Positions 11,301 through 21,100 of a stretch of DNA of 64,000 nt are shown one piece after another. Numbering within the stretch: position 1 is the first letter of the stretch; each line of letters starts with the position of its first letter. The translations under genes were made by a program, and so were the position numbers. The notes beneath the pieces were generated by a model. That model saw nothing but the letters and a program-made list of their open reading frames with translations. It did not search any database and was not told the origin of the DNA. The DNA is from Planococcus citri (taxonomy: Eukaryota > Arthropoda > Insecta > Hemiptera > Pseudococcidae): assembly GCF_950023065.1 (NCBI RefSeq), contig NC_088679.1, positions 80,352,001 to 80,416,000 of the forward strand, given 5' to 3'.

Positions 11301-13719
11301 AGTAAACTCTCACAAACAACGCAAATCTGCCACATTTTTGGATATACCGAAAACTCAGTCATCCACAAGTGCCAGTCAAATAGCTGATGACAATTCTTAT
11401 CGCCTCAGATCATTCAGCTTTACTACGAAAGGTAAGCACCTGAGTGGCAAGGCAACATGTAGTAGTGTAGTACCTATAACACTACCCTATGTCAGGGTGT
11501 GCAAAAATATATGGTGAACTTCAAAGGATTTTTAATTAAAAATATGGGTTGGCAACGTGAAACAGACGCATATAATTGGTGGAATGTTATCACCTCAGTA
11601 TAACAATCATCATGTGCTATCATTATTATCACCATTCACTGTGATCAACCGAAACATTTGGCAGAAAACTTTTTTAGGGGTTCACGATATTTCTGGGCAC
11701 CCTGTACAACCTAGTTGGGCTACCTAGTACCTACGCTTCTGTACCGGCACCATGTAGATCTGATGACAATGCGTTTACAACTATATGAGTAAAATGTAAA
11801 TTTGCAGGTCTAGTCAATCGTGGCGACTCTTTCAGAAAAAGACATGGCCGTAGTAACAGTATTTTTCCCAACAACGAGCCGAGTTTGACAGCTAAGCACA
11901 AACACAAACAGCAGACCTCGAATGATCCATCGTCAGTGTCCCCAGAAGCAGTAGCCGCCGATTCCAGCAGTGTCCTTACTTACAACGTATCGGTGATGGG
12001 CGCCGCAGGAGTTGGAAAAACTTCGCTCGTTAGCCAATTCATGACGTCGGAGGGCATTAATCCGTACGACCGAGATAGAGGTGAGTAAACGTACATTCTA
12101 TAGGTATTTGGACAGACCTATGTAATTACAACTGTCGTCGGTTGTTTGACGCGTTTTTAGTTTTTTCTTTTTGCATTTTGCAGACGAGCCATCTCTTCAA
12201 ACCATTTCTATCATGCTGAATGGAGAAGAATCGGAATTGTGTTTTCACGAATGGAGACATTCCAAGGTAGGTAAAATACCCAGCCATTTCAAATATTGAG
12301 CGTTCAAAATTTTCATCAAAACACAATATTTTCAAGCTTCCGCAAAATTGCGTAAAAATTCCTATAAAAAAAAGTCCAATTTTTGCACAAGAAGGTTGTA
12401 GGTACACTTAAGAATTTAATATTCAGCATAATTTTTCACCCATTGGTAATTTCACTCTCAGCTAATCAAGTAATCACTTATCAAAACTATAAATGCGAAT
12501 AACTCGAAAACTACTTTTTGGCACTTGACCCTTTGAATTCTACGGATATATTTCATGTTGCCAACCTATATTTTTAGGTAAAAAACTTTCTTTATGGTTC
12601 GCAATATTTTTGCGCACCCTGTATGTACCTAGAGGGTCATTCCATGTCAACTCAACCAAAAAAGTCATGTCTTTCGATTTCGCTCAAAATTTATTTTTAC
12701 AATATATACCCAGCCAGTAAGTAAGAACCACGCAATTAGATTGGTCCCAGCCCCCTGAGGGGGCTGGGACTAAACTAATTGCGTGGTTCTTACTTACTGG
12801 GTGGGTATATATTGTAAAAAAAAATTGAGCGAAATCGAAAGACATAACTCAAAAACGTTGGTTGAGTTGACATGGAATGACCCTAGACCTACCTACCTGC
12901 GATATAATACTATGTGTGCATTTGTTGCAGATTGTTGAGAAAAAATACGCGGTGGCGGATGCTTTTCTGATTTTGTACTCGGTTGTGGATAAGTCGACGT
13001 TTCAGTATGCCGAGAGTGAATTGAGCAAATTGCACGATCTGAATGTTTTGCTCAACAAGCCAGCCATTCTGGTCGGCAATAAAATTGATTTAGCCAGAAG
13101 CAGAACAGTCTCCTCTCAGGGTGAGTTACGATTATATGTACTTTACGCATAAATCATATTTCTCAACTTCGTAGAACTAAGTTGTAATTCAAAAATACAC
13201 GAATTTCAAAAAGTCAAAATGAATTTTATAATAAGTTTACGATTGAACTATTCCTCAAAATCAAAGAGATCAAATTAGAAATTCATAATAGAATTAATTC
13301 TCAGGAACTTAAATTCTGAGTACAGGCACCTTGAATTTTTGCAAATACTTGAAGAATACGCGCTTTTTTAGTTAGGATAGTTTTGTTTCGTTGCGAATTG
13401 CGGAAATGTTAGTCGATTGTTGATGACACAATTTGCCTTTTCAGATGGAAAGTGTTTAGCTTGCACATTCCGAGTCAAGTACGTGGAAATATCGGTCGGC
13501 ATCAATCACAACGTTGACGAGCTACTCGTCGGAATACTGAATCAAATTCGTTTGAAAAAACAACACTGCGAGCAGCAGCAAAACGTCTCCAGCAATCATC
13601 GTTGGTACAAGAATCGAGCCGTTGTTCGCGCTAGCATGAAAGCTCGCCAGATGTTCACTTGGATATTCGGTCGGGAAGATTCCAAATTTAAAAATTGCGA
13701 AAATTTACACATACTGTGA
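5399..13719 (+). CDS. Rgk: RGK-family (Rad/Gem/Rem/Kir) Ras-like GTPase
   Basis: Six exons: 5399-5786, 11240-11431, 11808-12080, 12184-12266, 12931-13120 and 13445-13719, giving 466 residues. Every border is GT/AG and the phases agree. The start is the first ATG after an in-frame TAA. Residues 1-250 are a low-complexity Ser/Arg-rich extension. The G domain starts near 253 with the P-loop GAAGVGKTS (258-266); G4 is NKID (362-365). The usual G3 DxxG is not found and the switch region reads HEWRHSK, as expected for RGK proteins. The C terminus is basic and ends CENLHIL, the family's prenyl-free tail. Known relatives bind calmodulin and 14-3-3 and inhibit voltage-gated calcium channels at the plasma membrane. 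Intron 1 (5.4 kb) and intron 4 hold several transposons. The family call is firm; exon 1 and the start are less certain. Confidence 0.9.
7247..8025 (-). mobile_element. Internally deleted RTE-type LINE
   Basis: On the minus strand, a 5' leader (about 8025-7642) is followed by a short frame with the endonuclease start KISTWNVRGI (near 7425-7455). After about ten more residues the sequence jumps into a different frame (ending at 7247) with the C-terminal phrase FPRQAEQLTRSKFN, and finishes in a run of Asp codons made by (GAT)n. An RTE-type 3' end with a trinucleotide tail is known for this clade. Nearly all of the endonuclease and the reverse transcriptase are missing, so the copy is non-autonomous. 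It lies in RGK intron 1, opposite to the gene. Confidence 0.75.
8088..8304. mobile_element. Near-perfect 217-bp palindrome (foldback MITE)
   Basis: The two arms, each about 105 bp, match almost base for base: GAGGAGCCTGGTGAC opens it and GTCACCAAGCTCCTC closes it. A poly-A run in one arm pairs with poly-T in the other. The loop is only a few bases around GGAACCGTTCC. AATT lies on both sides and may be a 4-bp target duplication or more of the inverted end. It sits in RGK intron 1. Confidence 0.8.
9650..10368. mobile_element. PIF/Harbinger-like foldback element, 719 bp
   Basis: Arms of about 320 bp are inverted copies, starting CACTAGGCAAC and ending GTTGCCTAGTG, with TTA at 9647-9649 and 10369-10371. 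A 3-bp TTA duplication is typical of PIF/Harbinger. The centre is a short GC-rich loop near 9975-10050. No coding sequence is seen. It is nested in the element at 9345-10746 within RGK intron 1. Confidence 0.8.
10478..10545 (+). repeat. tRNA-derived SINE head
   Basis: TAGCTGAGTGG (10486-10496) fits the RNA polymerase III A box and GGGTTCGATCCCC (about 10528-10540) the B box, about 32 bp apart. No good acceptor-stem pairing was found, and a T-rich stretch follows. I read it as a SINE head or degraded tRNA copy, not a working tRNA gene. Confidence 0.5.
11493..11704. mobile_element. CAGGGTG-family MITE, copy 1
   Basis: Inverted ends CAGGGTG and CACCCTG enclose 212 bp that closely match the copy at 62979-63190: GTTGGCAACGTGAAA, TTGGTGGAATGTTATC and TTTAGGGG occur at the same spacing. 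The right flank is TA; the left flank is GT, so the target pair has decayed. It sits in RGK intron 2. Confidence 0.8.
12550..12621. mobile_element. CAGGGTG-family MITE, truncated copy
   Basis: Only the right third is present: GTTGCCAACCTATATTTTTA joined to the CACCCTG end, followed by TA. It lies 12 bp before the palindrome at 12634 in RGK intron 4. Confidence 0.6.
12634..12883. mobile_element. 250-bp palindromic MITE with TAGA duplication
   Basis: The left half (GGGTCATTCCATGTCAACTC) is the mirror image of the right half. The arms meet around CCCCCTGAGGGGG, itself a palindrome. TAGA at 12630-12633 and 12884-12887 looks like a 4-bp target duplication. It lies 47 bp before RGK exon 5, so it is close to the branch-point region of that intron. 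Family unknown. Confidence 0.8.
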
Positions 13720-14862
13720 TTTGCCATTGCCAACGATCCGCCCCTGCCGCTAATTTCACTCTTTACTCCGTCCTTATTACAAAACCCTTATAAGTACCTA
13801 TCAGCATCCGCGTCTGCGTTGAATGTAATTTTTGTAGCCGTTATCTACAAATGTCAGAACATATTAATGATAATGAATCATTAATGCCGCCACCAATCCA
13901 CTATTCGACGCTCGACATTATTTATATTCGGTAAATACAGCGCGCGAGCTGTTAATTTTTGTGCTAAAAAGTATTTTTACAGGCTATATACTTATGTACG
14001 TACGTACCTACTCGTAGTCGTAGTCATTTATTTAAGTTGTTTTTTCTTAAATTAAAATTTTTTACCTAATTTTCTATCTGCTGCCTACCATCCTTTTCTA
14101 CTACTCGAGTACCTACCTGTGCTCAAGTTTGTATAATTAATTAATTATTCGCATACCTATAAGAATTTTCAACTTTTTAAAAACAAACCAAGTAAAGTAA
14201 GTACTCGCACACGTAATGTACCTATGTATGTACCACAAATATATCATTTTTTCTTGTTGTTGCTGTTGTTGTGATGATTTACATATATGAATAATATTAC
14301 CGTTGGCATTTTTTTAAAGGCCAAATTTTTGTTCAAAAGTGACGGCTAATGCGATGAAAAAAGAATAATAAGGTGGACTGATCGACTTGTCAGGTATACT
14401 ATTAGTAGACAAATCACGGGTTACTTAATTTTATTATACATGTACAAGTGAACTAGAGGTTTTCATAAACTTCTAGCATAGCAAAGTCGAATGTTTTTAG
14501 AAATCAAGGCGCGAGGACGAACGCATTGTCTACAGTCGACCTGTGGAGAGTAGAATGCGATACGCTGATCGAAACGGAGTGTACAAGACTACAAATTTGA
14601 CTCGCAATATCTCAGCATTTTATTCGCCCATGGAAAAATTACCTATAGCTACTTATGAATACTACCCAATTTGCAGCATATGAGTACTTGTACATACCAA
14701 CGAATGAACACTCGTAAGTTGTTCAACGTAGGTGTTAATAAAATTGCCTAACGAGTTTGCCGTAAATACGAAGCGATGTTTTTCCTAGAAAATGAACTTA
14801 TGAATTTTTGGAGTGAATCGAGTCGAAAGTTGGGCTAGGACCAGGAGGGTTTCTGTGGACTC
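13720..14862 (+). other. Probable RGK 3' UTR and spacer
   Basis: No further coding sequence is seen. An AATAAA at 14737-14742 is a plausible polyadenylation signal for the RGK gene, giving a 3' UTR of about 1 kb. The rest is AT-rich with TACCTA and GTAC phrases. Confidence 0.4.
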
Positions 14863-16775
14863 ACAAGGGAACCTCTTGAGGTGTCCGCCTCCGATTTGAA
14901 CGGGACTGCGATTTTTGGAAAGAGCATGTTCGAAAACTAAAACCCCCAAATCCAAATTTTCAGCTGCCCAAGTTCATTTTTCGATTTTTGGCGAATTTTT
15001 GAAAATCCAAAATTGACTATTTTGGTGATTTATGCTTTTTTTTAAAAAGTACGTACTTGATCAGTAAAAATGTTCAAAATAAGTCCTAAAACTGATATTA
15101 ACCTCCCAAATCCAAATGTCGCCATTTCCAGCCGTTCTGGAGCCTCCAGTGCGATTTTTCAATTTCTCCATAATTTTCAATTTGCTCCAGCAGGCGTGAA
15201 TATGAAGTCGGGCAGCTAAAAATCGAGTTGTGTGTTATACTCGACCTGTTTAACGAATTTATTCACATTTGAGCCGATTCTGGAGCGGACTCCTCAAGAT
15301 TGGTTTTTTGACCAGCTTTTTTTCAAAATAAAAATATTCAAAAATCAAAAATTTTCTCGCCGCGAATCGCAGTATTTTGTCATGAATTAAGCCCACGAGG
15401 GCGAATTTCGCCATTTCCAGCTATTCTGGGGACTCCAGCGCGATTTTTCAATTTCTCCAGAATTTTCAATTTGCTCCAGAAGGCGTGAATATGAAGTTGG
15501 GCAGCTAAAAATCGAGTTGTGTGTTATACTCGAACTGTTTAACGAATTTATTCACATTTGAGCCGATTCTGAAGGGGACACCTCAAGAGTGGGTTTTTGA
15601 CCAGCTTCTTTCATAATAAAAATATCCAAAAATTAAAAGGAGGCCCAAGAAAGGCTGAAAATGGCAAAATTCGTTCTCGTGTGGTTAATTAATGGCAAAA
15701 TACAGCAATTCGCACAAATTTCGAAAATTTTCTCACAAACGAGAAATTTTTGATTTTTTTATTTTGCAAAAAAGGTGGTCAAAAACCCACTCTTGAGGTG
15801 TCCGCTCCAGAATCGGCTCAAATGTGGATAAATTCGTTAAACAGTTCCAGTATAGCACACAACTCGATTTTTAGCTACCCAACTTTATATTTACGCCTTC
15901 TGGAGCAAATTGAAGATTCTGGAGAAATTGAAAAATCGCGCTGGAGCCTCCAGAATGGCTGGAAATGGCGAAATTTGGCCTCAGGGGGTTTCTTCTTGAC
16001 GAAATACAGCAATTCGCGCAAATTTCGAAAATTCTTTCGCAAACGGGAGATTTTTGATTTTTGAATATTTTTATTTTGAAAAAAAGCTGGTCAAAAACCC
16101 ACTCTTGAGGTGTCCGCTCCAGAATCGGCTCAAATGTGAATAAATTCGTTAAACAGTTCGAGTATAACACACAACTCGATTTTTAGGTGCCCAACTTCAT
16201 ATTAACGCCTTCTGGAGCAAATTGAAAATTCTGGAAAAATTGAAAAATCGCACTGGAGGCTCCAGAATAGCTGGAAATGGCGGAACTTGGCCTCAGGGGG
16301 TTTGTTGTGTTTAAAATACTGCAATTCGCGCAAATTTCGAAAATTCTCTCGCAAACGGGAAATTTTTGATTTTTGAATATTTTTATTTTGAAAAAAAGCT
16401 GGTCAAAAAACCACTCTTAAGGTGTCCGCTCCAGAATCGGCTCAAATGTGGATAAATTCGTTAAACTGGTCGAGTATAACACACAACTCGATTTTTAGCT
16501 GCCCAACTTCGTATTCACGCCTTCTGGAGCAAATTCAACATTCTGGAGAAATTGAAAAATCGCGGTGGAGCCTCCAGCTAATAGCTGGAAATGGCGAAAT
16601 TGGGGGGGGGGGGGTTAATATCAGTTTTAGGACTTATTTTGAACATTTTTACTGATCAAGTACGTACTTTTTTTTTAAAAAGCATAAATCACCAAAATAG
16701 TCAATTTTGAATTTTCAAAAATTTGCCAAAAATCGATAAATGAACTTGGGCAGCTGAAAATTTGGATTTGGGGGT
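14863..16775. mobile_element. Pal-C palindromic element, right end lost
   Basis: The left end CAAGGGAACCTCTTGAGG matches the complete copy at 59269-61277. The body has units of about 313 bp carrying GAGCCGATTCTGGA, in one orientation near 15254 and 15567 and in the opposite orientation near 15800, 16120 and 16435. CTGGAGCCTCCAG palindromes occur in the units. At about 16775, where the mirrored end should start, the sequence changes to a CTCTGGCTC repeat, so the right terminus is missing. Confidence 0.75.
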
Positions 16776-17389
16776 TTTGGCTCTGGCTCAGCTCCCCACA
16801 AATTTTAGCTCTGGCTCGCTCTTGGCTCTTTTTCTTTACATGTGCTCTTTGGCTCCTTGCTCGCTCCTCAATTCTTTCCGACTCCGCTCTTTGACTCTCA
16901 GCTTTCTCTTCCAATCCAATTTCTTGGCTCCCACTCCAGCTCCAGCTCTGGCTCTTAGTTCTTTAAATTAGAACTTAAAATTCGTGAAAAACGATGAAAA
17001 AAATGAAAATAATTATACTGCATTTATTTTCATTTTATATCTCAATGAGAAAAAAAAGTAGAAATTCTTCAGTTTCTTCACAAATGTGAGTTAAAAGTTG
17101 AATTTTTAAATAAAATTGTGCGCATTTTTTTACTGTTTTTTCTACTTTTAGGGAGCCAAAGAGCCTGAAAAATTTTGTGGGCTCCCACTCGGCTCTGGCT
17201 CTCTCCAGGTTGAAGACTCCTTATGATGATGGCTCTCTTGAGTAAAATAAGGAGCTCTTTTGCAAGAGAGCTCTTGATGTTTTTCTGCACTTTCATTTAT
17301 TTGGCTCTTGGCTCTGGCTCTAGCTCCTCAAAAAATCCGGCTCTTTCAGACTCTAGCTCCGACTCGCTCCCGGTTCTTCCATCCCTGTA
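16776..17389. repeat. CTCTGGCTC-rich degenerate repeat, possible hAT fragment
   Basis: Phrases such as GGCTCTGGCTC, GGCTCTTGGCTC and GACTCGCTCC recur irregularly. The right border is CATCCCTG, the mirror of CAGGGATG, which resembles an hAT terminus; no matching left end is found. The stretch from here to 18172 holds no other gene that I recognise. Confidence 0.4.
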
Positions 17390-18172
17390 ACTTACTAACC
17401 TTGATAATTTTTTGATTAAATGGTAATTCAAGGAGTTATTTTGTAATTTGTAAGGATAGGTAAGGAATTTGAATTTTGAAGTTTCATGAGAAAGAATGAT
17501 GTTAAATTTATAGAGTTGTTTTTTGACACAGATTCTCCGTCGATATTTTTGAAAGCTCGCTTTTGATATAGCATAACTTATAGCAGATGAAGGAAGATCG
17601 CAAACTTTTTGATGAAGATTTGATTTTCAATCGATTGAGTTGAATAAAATTCATTTGATAATTATGAAATCGACTTCGATAAATCTCCTATTATTCATTA
17701 GTCATTACTCATTACTGTTTGCTATTCGATGATAACAGTGATAATACTTCGGACAAAATCTTCAAAGATGTTCAGAAAATGCAAAAAAAAATAATAATAA
17801 TAATAAGTTTTGTTTTGTTTTGTTTTTTGTTTTTTGTTCAAATTAATGTTCAAAATCAAAAATAATTTTCGAACAAAAAAATTGAAAAAAACGGTGAAAC
17901 TTAGCGCTGCTAGCGATTGATATGCGAACTTCACTATGTAAATAAAAACAAACACAAAAGCTTATCACATGGTCCTCGGTGTGATAACGCTATTTTCGTG
18001 CATATTTTTCAAATATTTTTCATATTATTTTGTAGATAGGTATGGGTACGCAAATTCAAGTATTCGACCAAAATATTTCCAAGCGGATATCTTAACTCAA
18101 GTTATACGTACTTTAGGATCATAGTATTGGATTGATAGTTTAGATTTCTACCCTGTTTTCGGTCAAGTTACG

Positions 18173-21100
18173 ATGGTCTCAGATACGTTACTAATTCGGC
18201 ATTTACCCGCATCTTTAACGTCGGAAGAAGTGAACGGATTTTTGAAGCATGTCGGAGCTATTCGAGTGCAAATTCGCGAATCGCAACTCCGTAAATACAA
18301 ATGCGCTTTCGCCAAGTATGTGAATTGTGAACTAATTTCATTATCAATCGAATACACATACAATCGTGTAGGTCTACTGTACCTAAACGTATTCATATAC
18401 GGTCATAATTATTCGTTTATGTACTGTACACGAACGTGTGCCAACTCGGCTAACAGCTACGTTTCATTATTTCAGATTCAAAAATGAACAAGTGGCTCGA
18501 GAAGTACTTTTACGGATACATCAGCGAGAAGTGCTCGATAGCAGACTGATAGTAGAATTCGCGGAAAACGATCATCTCGACCACTGTGAAAATGAGTACG
18601 ATTACAGTTACGAGTAAACGCGCAGAGTTTCGAGCGATTTGACGGTTAACACGATACCATTTTCTTTTCTTGCCTGCAGGAAAAAGAAAAAAACTGACGA
18701 AGAGAATGAGAAAAGTAAAATGCGCGACACTTTTGTACGTAATTTGAATAATTGGACGGCGGGATTGAATCTAACGTTACCACCTCCGTATCACTTCAAG
18801 TATCGCTACCCGGCGCCGACTGCACCGACTATTCTCAATATCGCTAATATGTTGTCTTATAACGTGAAATTTTACACGCAAGTTAGTGTCACTCTATTTC
18901 GCGCCACCTTCTTCCGCATCCTGCCAAAAATTAATACGTTTACTCGTACGTTTGCAATTTCAGGTGGTACACTTGATGAATAAGATGAACTTGCCTTCGC
19001 CGTTCGAATCTACGTTCGTATTGAACGAGAACGACGTTTTCAATTCTTTCTTAAGCTACATTCTCGAAAACGTTGAAAAGGAAGAAAAAGACGAAACGAG
19101 AGCGCCACTAAGTGCGGACGAAGATTCGGAAAAAGAAAGCGAATTAGAAAGCGACGACGACGGCGACGAAAATACCGCCTGTTATTCGAGTACAGCGTTT
19201 CCTCGTAAAAGAGCGTCTTCGCTTCGGCTTATTAGCAAATCGGCGAAAACAGCCAGACTGCATAAGTCGACGATTACGGTCCCTTCGAAAAATAAAAACG
19301 TTCCGATTGAGCAAGTTTTCGAGAAATTTGAAGGGGATACGGGCGTTAAAAAAATTCGAGTACAGTTTACTAGCTTTTTCGCCCTACTACGTAACATAAA
19401 TGATACGAATATCGCCGCTATAACCAACCTAACGCTACTGTTTTCTTCTCGGCTTCTACAGGTAAACATAAATACCAAAAACTCGGATATTTGTCGTGCC
19501 CAAGATACAAATCCAGTCGTCGATGAAAAAGACGAAGAAACCAAAGATAGCGATAACGGCGCTACGAATCTCGAACAGAATACCGAAAAGCAATCTGTTC
19601 GAGAGACAGATGCTACCGCCCAAGATGGAGGCACCATCACTGCCGAAGAATTAGCGTCTAACAAAATATCCGAAAGAGGTGAACTTTTAAATTCTACGTT
19701 TCCTTTTTACAAATACGATTACGTTTTTTCGACACTCCATGACCATGATGAATGATTGATAATTATGTTGTTTTCGTTGTATCAGATTGGCAGATGTTGC
19801 CGTTTTTCAAAAACTATCAACCTGGAATACCTTGCTGTAGATTGTACGTAAAAAATTTATCCAAACACGTGGTCGTGTCAGATTTGAATTATATTTTCGG
19901 TCGTTATTCGAAAGCGAATTCCAACGAGCTTCAATCGACGTAAGTAGTAACCTCTTCGCTATGCTCTTCGCATCGCATACTTTTACCATTACCTACGTTA
20001 TAGTCCGGCATAGGAGTAATTGCACCCCCCCCCCCGCCGATCCTCTGGGACAACTTTTTTCTCAAAGGGGACATCCTAAGGAACATTTTAAAACAAACTT
20101 GCCTAAAAAAAGTTGGCCTTACTTACAAAATGGCGGCCATTTTGATTGACAGGTCAGCCAAAATCGCAGATTTTGCGTTTCAACATAGGACTTGCACGAA
20201 ATTTTTCTAACTTTACAAAGGTAGATCGAAAGATCATGCAAAAACTCATCACCTGTCAAAATTTCAAGTGCTAAAGTGCGCTTTTCGATTTTTGGTGAAT
20301 TTTTAAAAATCGAATTTGGGCCAAAAATGAGGGAATTTTACCAAATTGACCAAGAAAGCTCAAATTTGGGATATACCCTATTTTCGACATGCCGAATCGA
20401 TTGAAAACTGTTTCAAACCGTTTTGAGCAGTTCTGGAGCCTCCAGCAGATTTTTGAAACTCGAAATTCCATCAAAATGGAGTTGTAAAGCTGAAATTTAC
20501 TCTAAAAACTAATTTCAATACGCCACGAAGTACTGCAGATGAATTTCAAGTCGTTTTGGAGCTTCCAGCGACTTTTTGAAAATTCCTGAAGCCTCCAGCA
20601 GATTTTTGAAACTTTAAATTTTTACAAAATTTCATCAAGTGGGGATAGAAAGCTGAAATTTACTCTACACTCCAATTTTAACACCCTCTGAAGACGACTT
20701 CAGGTTGGTTCAAGTCATTTTAGATCCTCCAGCGACTTTTTTGAAAATTACTGGAGCCTCCAGTAGATTTTTGAAACTTGAAATTTCCTCAAAATTTCAT
20801 CAAACTGAGGTGGAGAGTCGAAATTCATTCTTCAAACTAATTTCAATACGCTACAAAGTGGACTGCTGGTGGATTTCAAGTCATTTTGGAGCCTCCAGCG
20901 ACTTTTTGAAAGGTTGTGTGGCGTTTTTTTTTGGAAAATTGAAATTTCCTATAAGTAGCTGGAAGCTTCAAAACCATATTTTGAAACCACCATGTAGTCT
21001 GCGAAGTAAATTTCAGCTTGCCAACTCCATTTGATAATTTAATGTTGGGGAAATTTCAAATTTCAAAAATCTATTGGAGGCTCCAGTAATTTTCAAAAGA

